A DNA stretch of 64,000 bases, from the NCBI RefSeq assembly GCF_018449725.1, contig NZ_JAAVVC010000004.1:124001-188000 (forward strand), given 5' to 3'. Positions 12,901 to 19,228 of the stretch are shown here, in pieces. Numbering within the stretch: the first letter of the stretch is position 1; each line of letters starts with the position of its first letter. Under the pieces are notes generated by a model. That model was given only the letters and a program-made list of their open reading frames with translations, searched no databases and had not been told where the DNA came from. This DNA comes from Pseudomonas sp. dw_612 (lineage in GTDB: Bacteria > Pseudomonadota > Gammaproteobacteria > Pseudomonadales > Pseudomonadaceae). The position numbers and the translations under genes were made by a program.

Positions 12901-13635
12901 GTCGGGCTGCGCGAGCATCTGCTGCAAAACCGTGTTCAGGTAACCGGCAAAACGTTCGATGGTCGCGGCATCGAACAGCGCCGAGGCGTACTGCAGATGG
13001 CCGCTGATACACCCTTCGGTTTCGCTCAGGACCAGCGTCAGGTCGAACCCTGCAAGCCGTGGTAATTGCGCGTGTTCCCAGGCGAACAGCACCTGGATCA
13101 GCGGATGATAAGCCGGGCTTTGTTCAGGCTTGAGCAGCGCGAGCAATTGTTCGAACGACAGGTCCTGATGTTCCTCGGCGCCGAGCATTACCTCGCGGGT
13201 GTGACCGAGCAGTTGGCGCGTAGTGGGCGCCTCCGCCAGCGACAGGCGCAGTGGCCGCGTGTTGTCGAGATCTCCAGTGCGCGCACCGATCATCACCTCA
13301 TGCTGACCGGACAACCGCGCCAGCACCACGGCCCAACCGGCGAGCAAGGTCATGAACAGGCTGTTGCCGTGACTCACACTCAGGGCCTTGAGGCCCTGGG
13401 TTATCGTTGCATCCAGTGTCAGCGCGTGCGAAGCGGTTTGATCGCCCTGCACCGCCGGCCGTGGCCGATCAGTGGGCAACTCCAGCAACGTCGGGGCATC
13501 GGCCAGCCGGTCGCGCCAGTAGGCGAGCGGTCCGGTCAGTGTCGAAGGGGTGGATGGATTTTCGGGTAAAGCGTTGGGCTGCGCGGAGGTCGTCCCACGC
13601 GAGGAAGATTTGTCGAACATCAGGCTACCGTCCAT
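3904..13635 (-). CDS. Three-module NRPS: partial C-A-T-C-A-T-Cy-A(Cys)-T-Ox
   Basis: The protein has 3243 residues. Residues about 35-270 match only the C-terminal half of a condensation domain and lack HHxxxDG. Module 1 has A (YTSGSTGTPKG near 425) and T (GGHSLL near 822). Its pocket reads D-V-A-D-V-G-A-I-D, an acidic pocket that I recall for Arg. Module 2 has C (HHIISDGWS near 1012), A (near 1487, pocket D-V-Q-A-I-A-Q-V-V, closest in memory to Pro-type codes) and T (near 1874). Module 3 has a cyclisation domain with DALIVDAAS (DxxxxD motif) near 2073, A (near 2543, pocket D-L-Y-N-M-S-L-I-W, almost the classic Cys code), T with GATS instead of GGHS near 2930, and a nitroreductase/SagB-like oxidase at about 3010-3220. 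Cy plus Ox predicts a thiazole. The C-terminus is acidic (DDSDMEEIEV). The start is uncertain: neither Met1 nor Met6 has a strong ribosome site. Confidence 0.95.
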   Translation of the reverse strand: MDGSLMFDKSSSRGTTSAQPNALPENPSTPSTLTGPLAYWRDRLADAPTLLELPTDRPRPAVQGDQTASHALTLDATITQGLKALSVSHGNSLFMTLLAGWAVVLARLSGQHEVMIGARTGDLDNTRPLRLSLAEAPTTRQLLGHTREVMLGAEEHQDLSFEQLLALLKPEQSPAYHPLIQVLFAWEHAQLPRLAGFDLTLVLSETEGCISGHLQYASALFDAATIERFAGYLNTVLQQMLAQPDVSVMALEMLGDAERQCLLREWNSAVQPFDANQYVHGLFEAQVQRNPDAIAARLHDDVLSYHDLNTQANRLAHHLRSLGVGPDVRVGLCLKRSLDMLVGVLAVLKAGGAYVPLDPAYPPARLAHMLADSAPAVVLSHGPATVSLEHSTVLDITDTRPWAAQSPDNPDPLAVGLTPRHLAYVIYTSGSTGTPKGVMVEHRGLIAVSAAWEKLYALGAPLNHLQMAGFSFDVFSADLIRALGFGGTLVMCPREALMDPPTLYRLLSEAPIGFADFVPAVLNPLLAWVEESGHDLSFMRTVVCGSDIWTAHSARQLRRLCGERTQIVQAYGVTEASIDSTCFEYNAARVADGVLPIGRALANTRIYLLDALGAPVPVGVAGELHIGGVGVARGYLNLPQLTAERFIDNPFVAGERLYRSGDMARYRPDGNLEFLGRNDYQAKLRGLRLELGEIEARLADIAGVRESLVLLRQDAAGESRLVAYYCESKDASLSPRSLREQLHVSLPDYMVPTAFVRLDALPLTANGKLDRSALPAPGVEAFDQRDYEPPRTELETALANIWAEVLGVERVGRQDQFFALGGHSLLVMRVLAQVRHQLGLEVAPSALFAAPVLEQFAERLKLNQDKARVAIAAVERSGAQTLSSAQQRLWFLAQMEGGNAAYHMPLNLRLRGPLQVAALERSFNQLVARHEALRTTFITVEGEGRQLVAPLWQFIKLSAIDLQGHPEARLAQLIEEEGAKPFDLTHGPLMRVSLLRLADDDHVLLLTQHHIISDGWSMGVLTRELGLLYEAAIHDRADPLPPLPVQYVDYAVWQRQWLTGDVLAGQSRYWRENLGGAPVLLELPADHKRPPVQDYLGGFVPLVFDPALTAQLKALCMQQGTTLFMTLLAAWSLVLSRLSGQPDVVIGVPSANRTQQELEGLIGFFVNTLALRMTRSGSPSVAQWLQQARRVALGAQEHQDLPFEQVVELLNPPRSLAHSPLFQVLFAWEQDQDSDLMLSGLEVSPVESHQHVAKFDLQLALHERDGQIVGGLEYASGLFEPGTVAQFGEYLRRVLTQMVENPEQPLTTVDLLSAEQHQQIVHEWNRTERDTSAMPDCVARFEAVARQTPGAVALLANGRSLSYGELNQAANRLAHYLIKQGVRPEHRVGLCLERSPEMVIGLLAILKAGAAYVPFDPAYPSERLAFMFSDAAPALVLTQSALREVVIHDLTICCMDTDAQQWAHCPGTDPQVTVSPDNLGYVLYTSGSTGRPKGVAHNRRALDNLIAWQLDQATTPGRVLQFASLNFDVSFQEICSTLCSGGSLLLMTEDSRKDLAALRPTLVAEGVQRAYLPFAVLQQLAGLTASDAPMPAGGCEVITAGEALQINDELRGFVRGLGGSHLHNQYGPTETHVVSQFRLACSEAEHWPDAPPIGRPIANARLYVLDVDMNPVPVGVAGELYIAGTCLARGYLNRPDLTAERFVPDPFSAKPGARMYRSGDLAKFHADGNVQYLGRIDQQVKLRGFRIELGEIDSLLQQQPGVQEAAVLLREDVPGDKRLVAYVVGPASGETLRTELQRHLPEHMIPSAWVSLAQLPLTRNGKLDRQALPAPERNAGATYVAPRDVTERQMAEIWAEVLKCERVGIHDNFFELGGHSLLATRMIYAINQRMGAQLSLSSLFKTPVLMDLAAQVQAGRSDDVQIVPAFLEIEADRDARHQPFPLTDIQQAYWFGREATVSLGGVSAHGYEELRIPDFDASRFELALNRMIQRHDMLRVVFLSDGTQQVLEQVPTYCMPRSDLRGVPAEFAQQTLQATRERQSHQVLDASRWPLFEFSLSLLDDGLTHLHISLDALIVDAASTQILARELMAFYVDPNLALTEPGLTFRDYVLAEHQLRSGTRYEQALSYWRERVTTLAPAPDLPLVRQPDSIANPHFTRRDRDMPAAQWARLKAVAKQFAVTPSVMLLTAFSEVLALWSRQPRFTLSLPLFNRLPLHPDVDEIIGDFTSLVLLEVNIAGAMSFTDKARAVQAQLWQDIDHSVVSGVRVLRELSQARGVQQTAMPIVFNSTLSEAAPELAEFNLADALNARHMHSITQTPQVWLDHTLLELEGRLLFNWDSIDELFPQGMIEAMFVAYNALLDRLLEPAAWDASTPQLLPLARLPAPLDTQEALPLMHELFERQALITPDAVAVIAAQRQLSYGQLRTEARSLGALLQAEGVMPNRLVAVMMERGWEQVVATLAILYAGGAYLPIDPTLPAERVRHILERAEVSLVLTQPSLLGVVEWPVQVSAIAVTDDVLPEHAPLQPVNVAPTDLAYVIYTSGSTGMPKGVVIDHRGAVNTLLDINRRFTVGPADRVLAISSLSFDLSVYDFFGTLAVGAAVVVLEPQLALDPAHWRDLIERHRVSLWNSVPALLGMLLEYVEGAGGTLPTSLRVAMLSGDWIPLTLPQRLWALQPSALLFSLGGATEASIWSICYPVQHVDPAWRSIPYGKALDHQRFYVLDEALQVRPTWVAGQLYIGGIGLAQGYWRDEKLSAGSFFPHPLTGERLYRTGDLGRVLPDGNIEFLGREDNQVKVQGYRIELGEIEAALNRHPGVQGAVVQILGSTLGEKRLAGYVLKADPALQASDFAQYLADKLPAYMVPSSFTFVEAWPLSSNGKVDKKRLPEPSQEQASGPALEVEGAQEQRLVSIVQGVLKRDAIAGNANLLNLGATSIDIVRISNALSSELRFRPHVAQLLAQPTLLHLIGMYRQSLARQELVSNAQQRGSNPEEVIEDPHQRAQFKADQRGRRRFGRDLPAVALTLPQTPAFAQRFSDYRSVRQYGAQPIETRAFAELLAALAQGQLDGEVKYQFPSAGGLYPIQAYLYVKPDRVLGVPAGAYYYDPRQHQLLALANTLLDPDTYDYFVNRPVYENAAFSLFFIADMAAIRPLYGERSRDFCHIEVGAMAQLLSMTAVEQGLGLCGVGSIEEAQLPALFDLGPSHQLIYSMVGGLRTTDEQHHAQVEAFAPDQPGDDSDMEEIEV

Positions 13636-14220
13636 GACTACATTATTTTTGTGTGTTGGCTGGGACGTTCATCACCCGCCAGTCAGGCCCGACACTGCGT
13701 GCCGGGTCGATCATGCGAAATCAGGGGGATGGCGCGGCGCGTGCTCGCGGACTCACGTCATGGGCGGACGCCGTGGCGCGCAGGGAGTTGCGGGGGAGTT
13801 GGCTGGCGAACAGCGCTGCAAGGCGTGTATCGCAAACAGCTGGGGATCTGACGGGGACATCGGCGACTTCGGTCGCCCTGCCCACTACACCGACGAATGC
13901 ATACCGCTTGACCACTTGAAACCTCACCTTTCGTTTGAGGGTCAACGACGGGGAACGGCCTGCGCAGGGGTGACAGCGCTAGGGTGGACCCGATCGGCTG
14001 CGATTGCCGGGTCTGTGGACACATGGCAATCCTTTGGCGCCAGGCTTTTGGCCTGGTGCGCCGCCGGATAATAACCATGGATTTTGGCGGTGAAGCAAAC
14101 AAAAAGTTACAAAAGTGAAAAATATCTTTCAGATATTTCCTTCATTCCCGCAACGCCATCGGACGGAAAGCACCGCCGTAAAGCCTTCGAGCGGCGCTTG
14201 TATGCGCTCGGGGTCCGGCC
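13636..14220. promoter_or_regulatory. Upstream region of the NRPS operon
   Basis: These 585 bases separate the NRPS start from the hydrolase stop. Several open frames cross it but none resembles a known protein or a continuation of the truncated condensation domain. An AT-rich patch at 14090-14140 contains a perfect dyad. A weak minus-strand promoter (TTGCTT and a TATTAT-like -10) may lie near 14065-14095. If so, the NRPS mRNA has a leader of about 400 nucleotides. No terminator with a T-tract was recognised here. Confidence 0.4.
14120..14138. promoter_or_regulatory. Perfect dyad AAATATCT-N3-AGATATTT
   Basis: The two 8-base arms are perfectly complementary around a 3-base centre in an AT-rich stretch, in the region upstream of the NRPS operon. 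It looks like a dimeric regulator site rather than a terminator because no T-run follows. The regulator is unknown. Confidence 0.45.
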
Positions 14221-15237
14221 TCAATTTGGATCCAGCAACCCGCCGCTCCAATGCCGCGATTCCCGGCTGCCGGTGAATTTGGCGACGACCATGCCTTGCG
14301 ACACCAGCCGATCCCGATAGCGCGTCACCATTCGCCCTGCCTGTTCGGCGTACAACACCACTTCGGAAGAAGGATCGCCGGGGCGCTGGAGGATCCGCGC
14401 AAAGCGTTGCCCTGCCTCGACGACATCGCCCAGTTCCTTTTCGAAAATCAGCACCCCGGGCTGCGGCGCGAGGTGGGTTTCCATGTGGCTCATTTGCATG
14501 GCTTCGACGGGCCAGTCAATGGGCGTCGTGGCCTCGTCGATGGCGCCGATCACGCACAGCCAGGCGTACAAGCCTTGTGCATCCTGCTCGGCGAAGTGAT
14601 CGCTGACATCGCCCTGCCCGCGCAACTCCAGGGTCGCCGCCATTTTCTGCTCGGTGACGCCATCGCGCAGCCAGGGCGCAATGATGGTTTCCTCGAAGGA
14701 ACCGTCGCCGCCGTCATCCCAGATGATCGCCACGTCCATTTTCATCGCCGCCGCCAATTCGCGGCCACGGGGCCAGAAACTGCGGTGCACGTAGAGGTAT
14801 GGCAAGGCCTCGTCATCAGTGTGCAAATCCAGCATCACGTCTGCCGTGGCCGCCAGTTGTACCAGGCTTTTTTGCCATTCCTGGACGTTGGTCGAAGGTC
14901 GCTCCAGCGCTGCCGACAGATCAAACGAGCGGTTGAAGTTATGTCCGGTGGCGTCGTGAAAACGCCCGAGAATCCGCCCTTGGCGAAACTGCCCGATGCC
15001 CAGGGGATTGGCCTGCGGCACCACCGTCACCCGGCTTTTGAGCCGGCCCTCGGCCTCGGCGACTTTTAGACGCTGCATCAACAGGTGCAGCACCAGCATT
15101 CCGGCGATTTCATCGGCATGCACGCCGGCCTGCAAATGCACAGTCGGCCCGCTGCCATCGCCCTGAAAACGCCAGGCACCGACCCGTACCGGGTCGCCGT
15201 TGTTGTTGCGAACATTGAACGAAATATCCTGCGCCAT
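14221..15237 (-). CDS. Succinylglutamate desuccinylase/aspartoacylase family hydrolase
   Basis: This 338-residue protein belongs to the AstE/AspA zinc carboxypeptidase-like family, which cleaves N-acyl groups from amino acids. Family motifs are visible: HADE in LQAGVHADEIAG near residue 38 for zinc binding, the NPLG stretch near 90, DLHTDD near 137 and a C-terminal beta domain. The start is well supported by GGGAGG eight bases upstream of the ATG. It is transcribed divergently from the TetR gene at 15355, and a TGAAC-N4-GTTCA site lies between them. Location beside an arginine uptake and transamination locus suggests it acts on an acylated basic amino acid or a derivative. The actual substrate cannot be read from the sequence. 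Confidence 0.82.
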   Translation of the reverse strand: MAQDISFNVRNNNGDPVRVGAWRFQGDGSGPTVHLQAGVHADEIAGMLVLHLLMQRLKVAEAEGRLKSRVTVVPQANPLGIGQFRQGRILGRFHDATGHNFNRSFDLSAALERPSTNVQEWQKSLVQLAATADVMLDLHTDDEALPYLYVHRSFWPRGRELAAAMKMDVAIIWDDGGDGSFEETIIAPWLRDGVTEQKMAATLELRGQGDVSDHFAEQDAQGLYAWLCVIGAIDEATTPIDWPVEAMQMSHMETHLAPQPGVLIFEKELGDVVEAGQRFARILQRPGDPSSEVVLYAEQAGRMVTRYRDRLVSQGMVVAKFTGSRESRHWSGGLLDPN

Positions 15238-15299
15238 CCGTTTGTCCTCCCGTGTTGATCGTTAAAAAACCCTGGATTGCCGTCGCCGACGCTGGAACC

Positions 15300-15313
15300 T
15301 GAACGCACGTTCA
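15300..15313. promoter_or_regulatory. Putative TetR operator TGAAC-GCAC-GTTCA
   Basis: This is an inverted repeat with five-base arms, extended to six bases as TGAACG/CGTTCA. It lies 42 bases before the tetR start and 63 before the divergent hydrolase start. The same architecture recurs upstream of aruH, aruI and the enoyl-CoA hydratase gene, so autoregulation by the adjacent TetR protein is likely. Confidence 0.65.
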
Positions 15314-15354
15314 ACTAAGCTCGCCAACCAGGCACTGCACCCAAGGATTCGCTT

Positions 15355-16059
15355 GTGACCACCGACGCTCCAAAATTCCGTCGCGTTGAAGCCGACGCGC
15401 GCCGCGAACTACTGATTGCCGCCACCCTGCGTTGCCTGGCCCGCGACGGCCACGCCGGTATTTCCGTGCGCCGTATCGCGACCGAGGCCGGGGTGTCCGT
15501 CGGCTTGCTCAATCACCATTTCGGCAGCATTGATGTGCTGATCGCCGACACCTACCAGACCCTCGCCAGCGAGCTGACTAGCGCCCTGCTCGTGGAAGTC
15601 CAGCAGGCCAATACACCCGCCGAAAAAATGGACACCTTCCTCGTCGGCTCGTTTTCGCCACGGGTCATGGACCCGCAGTTGCTTGGGGTCTGGGTGGTGT
15701 TCTGGAGCCTGATCCGGCACTCGGAACACGTCAGCCAGACCCACGAAAAAAGCTACCGCGCCTACCTCGATCTGTTGCGCCAACTGCTGGACGATCTGGC
15801 GGCCAGCGAGGGTTTCGTGATCCACGACACGCGCCTGGCGGCTATTGGCTTATCGGCGATGCTCGACGGACTCTGGATCGAGTGGTGCCTGAACCCCGAA
15901 ACCTTCAGCCCCGCCAACGGCCTCCACATCTGTCGTTGCTGGATAAAGGGGTTGCGTCACGGAGCATTCAGCACCGACGACGTCCTGGGAAGCGTGGCGC
16001 CCGAAGATCATGGCCAGGGTGCCGCTGACCGCGATCAGCCCGGCACCGATCATCAGTGA
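15355..16059 (+). CDS. TetR/AcrR-family regulator, BetI-like
   Basis: The protein has 234 residues and starts at GTG, preceded by AAGGA. The N-terminal helix-turn-helix is clear: ISVRRIATEAGVSVGLLNHH at about 36-55. The ligand domain carries the BetI-like features FSPRVMDPQLLGVWVVFW and LDGLWIEWCLNPETF. Homologous similarity appears to end near residue 203. The last 30 residues are encoded by sequence antisense to the 3' end of the convergent EamA gene, so this protein is longer than the usual size of about 200. It is a good candidate for the regulator that binds the TRAAC-N4-GTTCA sites. The second TetR at 24076 is its paralogue and could share or compete for the sites. Confidence 0.88.
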   Translation: MTTDAPKFRRVEADARRELLIAATLRCLARDGHAGISVRRIATEAGVSVGLLNHHFGSIDVLIADTYQTLASELTSALLVEVQQANTPAEKMDTFLVGSFSPRVMDPQLLGVWVVFWSLIRHSEHVSQTHEKSYRAYLDLLRQLLDDLAASEGFVIHDTRLAAIGLSAMLDGLWIEWCLNPETFSPANGLHICRCWIKGLRHGAFSTDDVLGSVAPEDHGQGAADRDQPGTDHQ

Positions 16060-16857
16060 CACGTCCATCAGCGTGCCCCAGATCAGGTTGGAAAGCGCGA
16101 ACGCCCAGATCAGCCCGGTGTACTCGAAAGGCGCCAGCAAGGTCGCGGTCGCCCGCTGAAAACTGGCGAACAACAGGAACTGACCGATACCGCCCACTAA
16201 CCCGGCCGCGAGCATGCCCAGCCAAGCGGGAGTCGGCGCCGGGGTGTGGGTCCAGGGCAGCGCCACCATCATGCAAATGACAAACACCACGTTGGTGATC
16301 AGCATCTGTTCCAGCACCGAGGTCTGGTCGTCGACCTGCCGCAACTGGATGTAGGTGAACGCCCAGCACATCGCCGCCAGCAGCGTGAGGATGATCGGCA
16401 GCGGATCGGCGATATGGCTCGGGCGGCAGGCGATGATCACCCCGACAAAACCGAGGATCAGACTGAACCACTGCCAGCCACTGGCGCGTTCCTTGAGGAT
16501 CATCGCCGCCAGCACCGTGACCATGATCGGTGCCGAAAAATACAGCGTGGTCATCTCGGCAAGGGTCAGGTCCCGCGCGGCGGTGTAATACAGCAGCCAC
16601 GCCACGATCGACAACAAACCGCGCACCACCAACAAACGCCGACTCGGCGAACGCCAGGCCCGCTGCACCAGCCGCAGGCGCCCCGCCAGCAAACACGCCA
16701 CGACCACCACCAGGCTGCGCCAGAACAGGATGGTGACCACCGAATAGCCGGCCACCAGCCACTTGATGCCGGCGTCTTGCAGCGCCAGGAACGCGTAGCC
16801 CAGGGTGCACAGGCCAATGCCTTGCAGCGAGCGGTCGACGATTGTTGGCGAACTCAT
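15850..16857 (-). CDS. EamA/DMT-family transporter
   Basis: This 335-residue inner-membrane protein has about ten hydrophobic segments and two EamA repeats, for example LCTLGYAFLALQDAGIKWL near the start and APFEYTGLIWAFALSNLIWG near residue 255. Such proteins usually export metabolites or amino acids. The chosen ATG overlaps the TAA of the upstream permease by one base (TAATG), so it is probably the last gene of the aruH transporter operon. The final residues, after MIFGRHASQ, run through the opposite strand of the TetR gene and do not resemble family sequence. The two convergent genes overlap by 210 bases. Confidence 0.85.
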   Translation of the reverse strand: MSSPTIVDRSLQGIGLCTLGYAFLALQDAGIKWLVAGYSVVTILFWRSLVVVVACLLAGRLRLVQRAWRSPSRRLLVVRGLLSIVAWLLYYTAARDLTLAEMTTLYFSAPIMVTVLAAMILKERASGWQWFSLILGFVGVIIACRPSHIADPLPIILTLLAAMCWAFTYIQLRQVDDQTSVLEQMLITNVVFVICMMVALPWTHTPAPTPAWLGMLAAGLVGGIGQFLLFASFQRATATLLAPFEYTGLIWAFALSNLIWGTLMDVSLMIGAGLIAVSGTLAMIFGRHASQDVVGAECSVTQPLYPATTDVEAVGGAEGFGVQAPLDPESVEHRR

Positions 16858-17564
16858 TACACCGACCTGCGCACGGGCGTCCCGCGTCGCTCGACGAAGG
16901 CAAACAGCGCCTCGATCAGGAAGGTCAGGCACACATACACCCCCGCCACCAGCAGCAACGGCTCATAGACTTGCAGGGTTTGCGCCCGGACCACGTTGGC
17001 GGCGCCCAGCAAATCGATCACCGCAATGGTCGAGGCCAGCGCCGTGGACTTCAGCAACATCACGGTTTCACCGGCCAGGGTCGGCAACAACAAGCGCATC
17101 GCCCGGGGCAAACGCACTCGCAACAGGGATTGGCGCGAGGTCATGCCGAACGCCGACGCGGCTTCCATTTCACCCCGTGGCACCGCCAGCAGGCCACCGC
17201 GAATCACTTCGCCGACATAGGCACCCATCGACAGCACCAGGGCAAACACGATGTACCAGTAGCCGTCACGCAGGTAGGGCCAGAGAAAGCTGCCGCGAAT
17301 CAGCGGAAACTGCGCAAACAGGCTGCCGAGTCCGTAATAGAAGATGTAAATCTGGATCAACAACGGCGTGCCGCGAAACACGCTGGTATAGAACAGGCTG
17401 GCCTTGGCGATCACCTTGTATCTGGAGATCCGCGCCAGCGCCACCAGGATGGCCAACAAGAAACCGAACACACTGGACAGCAACAGCAGGGTAACGGTCG
17501 TTTGCAACCCTCGGCCCAACAGCGCTGCGTATTCAACTATCCACGCTGGAATCATTTCAATCAC
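16857..17564 (-). CDS. Polar amino-acid ABC transporter permease (HisM-like)
   Basis: This 235-residue inner-membrane permease belongs to the HisM/HisQ family. It has several membrane spans and the coupling-helix motif AASAFGMTSRQSLLRVRLPRA near residues 136-156 (the EAA loop that contacts the ATPase). The start overlaps the upstream permease by ATGA. It forms the transmembrane pair with the product of 17561-18274. The binding protein and fused ATPase lie further upstream in the same transcription unit. Neighbours suggest import of arginine or a related guanidino or basic amino acid. Confidence 0.9.
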   Translation of the reverse strand: MIEMIPAWIVEYAALLGRGLQTTVTLLLLSSVFGFLLAILVALARISRYKVIAKASLFYTSVFRGTPLLIQIYIFYYGLGSLFAQFPLIRGSFLWPYLRDGYWYIVFALVLSMGAYVGEVIRGGLLAVPRGEMEAASAFGMTSRQSLLRVRLPRAMRLLLPTLAGETVMLLKSTALASTIAVIDLLGAANVVRAQTLQVYEPLLLVAGVYVCLTFLIEALFAFVERRGTPVRRSV

Positions 17565-18274
17565 TCAGCCAAAGGCATCCAGCGACGAATGCGTCGCTCA
17601 AGCCGTCCCGACAGGTAGTTGGACACTAACGTCACCGCGTAATACATCGCCGCGGCCGTGAGGTAGAACAACAGATAATGACGCGTGGAACCCGCGCCTT
17701 GCTTGGCGGTGTACAACAGCTCGTTGGTGCCGACCACGCTGATCAATGCGCTGTCCTTGATCAGGTTGATCCACAGGTTCGCCATCCCCGCCATCGCGAA
17801 GGGCGCCATGATCGGCAACGTGACGCGCCGGAACAGGCCGAACCCGCTCAGGCCGAACGCCCGCGCCGCTTCGATCTGGCCGAACGGAATCGCCTGGATC
17901 GCCGCGCGGAAAATCTCCGAGGCATACGCGCCCTGCACCAGCCCCAACACCACGATCGCCGCCAGCGGTCCGCTGACATTCACCACGCCGTAACCCAACT
18001 GGGTCATCAGCGAGTTGAGCAGCATGGAGCCGACGTAGTACAGCAGCAGGATCAGCAACAACTCCGGCACCGCGCGGAATAACGTGGTGTAGCCGCGCAT
18101 GAGCGTCGCAATCGGTTTCGGCGCATTGAGCTTGAGGCAGGCCACGACCAGCCCGATGGCCAGCCCGAGCACAAAGGCCCCGGCCGAAATCTGCAGGGTC
18201 ATCCACAGCCCTTTGAGCAGCGCACCGCCCCACCCGGTTTCGCTGAAATTGATCAACTCGAACATTGCTGGCAT
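17561..18274 (-). CDS. Polar amino-acid ABC transporter permease (HisQ-like)
   Basis: This is a 237-residue HisQ-type permease. The coupling loop reads IEAARAFGLSGFGLFRRVTL near residues 134-153, and hydrophobic spans fill the rest. It starts at Met1, or possibly Met4. It overlaps the next permease by four bases (ATGA). A REP pair occupies the gap before it, between the binding-protein gene and this gene, and may lower or stabilise expression of the distal part relative to the binding protein. Confidence 0.9.
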   Translation of the reverse strand: MPAMFELINFSETGWGGALLKGLWMTLQISAGAFVLGLAIGLVVACLKLNAPKPIATLMRGYTTLFRAVPELLLILLLYYVGSMLLNSLMTQLGYGVVNVSGPLAAIVVLGLVQGAYASEIFRAAIQAIPFGQIEAARAFGLSGFGLFRRVTLPIMAPFAMAGMANLWINLIKDSALISVVGTNELLYTAKQGAGSTRHYLLFYLTAAAMYYAVTLVSNYLSGRLERRIRRWMPLAE

Positions 18275-18312
18275 TTCATTCTCCAGTCAGCGACCTTGAA
18301 AACAAGACATCC

Positions 18313-18343
18313 CCTGTGGGAGCGGGCTTGCTCGCGAAGGCGG
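18313..18343 (+). repeat. Pseudomonas REP element, first copy
   Basis: A 31-base GTGGGAGCGGGCTTGCTCGC-type extragenic palindromic element. An exact reverse-complement copy lies 33 bases further on. Together they form a REP pair inside the ABC operon, between the binding-protein and permease genes. Confidence 0.9.
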
Positions 18344-18375
18344 TGGGTCAGCCGACATCATTGCTGAATGAAAAG

Positions 18376-18406
18376 CCGCCTTCGCGAGCAAGCCCGCTCC
18401 CACAGG
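18376..18406 (-). repeat. Pseudomonas REP element, inverted second copy
   Basis: This is the exact reverse complement of the copy at 18313-18343, giving a large potential stem-loop with a 32-base spacer. Such pairs often sit at transcript ends and protect mRNA 3' ends, which would favour high expression of the upstream binding-protein gene. Confidence 0.9.
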
Positions 18407-18418
18407 TTCTATGTGGCG

Positions 18419-19201
18419 TCAGAACGCAGGTTTCACGCTGGTGCCGAAGTAATGCTCGGAGAGGTCGTCGTAGTCCTTGCTGGCCAGCAAGGAGGTGATG
18501 GCCTTGTCGAGTTTGGCCTTGAGCTCGGTGTCGTCCTTGCGCAGACCGGCGCCCACGCCTTTGCCGAAGATCGGGTCATAAGGCACCGGGCCGAGGTACG
18601 CCAGGTCCTTGGCATCGGGGGTCTTGACGAAGGCCGCCATGGCCGTGCCGTCCGCCATCATCAAGTCGATGCGACCGGCAATCAGGTCGGCGTTGGCCGA
18701 GTCCTGAGTGTCGTAGTACTTAACGTCGGCAATTTTTTCGTAGTAGGTCTTCAGGAAACTCGCGCTCACCGTCGAGTTCTGCACGCCGATGGTTTTGCCC
18801 TTGAGGTCATCCGGGTACTTTTTCACCGAAGCGTCTTTCGGACCGACAATCGCAATCACCGAGTCGTAGTAGGCCTTGCTGAACGCGATCTGTTTTTCCC
18901 GTTCTTCGGTCACCGACATGGAGGAGAAAATCACATCGATCTTTTTCGCCAGCAGCGACGGAATGATCCCGTCCCACGCCACTTCCTTGATTTCGCACTC
19001 CGCTTTCATTTCGCTGCACAGCTTGTGAATCAGGTCGACTTCAAAGCCCTTCCATTCACCGTTGGCCTGTTTCTCGGTGTACGGCGGATAAGGTTCTGCC
19101 GCGACCGCGAACCGGATCGGTTGGGCTTGCGCCGCGCTCATGCCGGTCAGCATGACGCACGCCACGCCGGTCAACCAGTTTGCCAAACGTCGATTTCCCA
19201 T
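18419..19201 (-). CDS. Periplasmic amino-acid-binding protein (Lys/Arg/Orn/His type)
   Basis: This 260-residue solute-binding protein has a Sec signal peptide (basic MGNRRLANW, hydrophobic core, SAAQAQ near residue 27). The mature part has family-3 features: FAVAAEPYPPYTEKQ, GFEVDLIHKLC, and the hinge pattern DVIFSSMSVTEEREKQIAFS near residues 96-115, which is typical of ArgT/HisJ-like proteins. It captures a basic amino acid in the periplasm for the two downstream permeases. It sits 28 bases after the AruH-ATPase fusion gene and is clearly in that operon. Confidence 0.9.
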   Translation of the reverse strand: MGNRRLANWLTGVACVMLTGMSAAQAQPIRFAVAAEPYPPYTEKQANGEWKGFEVDLIHKLCSEMKAECEIKEVAWDGIIPSLLAKKIDVIFSSMSVTEEREKQIAFSKAYYDSVIAIVGPKDASVKKYPDDLKGKTIGVQNSTVSASFLKTYYEKIADVKYYDTQDSANADLIAGRIDLMMADGTAMAAFVKTPDAKDLAYLGPVPYDPIFGKGVGAGLRKDDTELKAKLDKAITSLLASKDYDDLSEHYFGTSVKPAF

Positions 19202-19228
19202 GATTTTTCCCCGTCTTTTTATGATGCG

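Noticed and set aside
13550..14071. Plus-strand frame in the NRPS upstream region
   Set aside because: It begins inside the NRPS coding strand and shows no similarity or ribosome site; treated as a chance frame.
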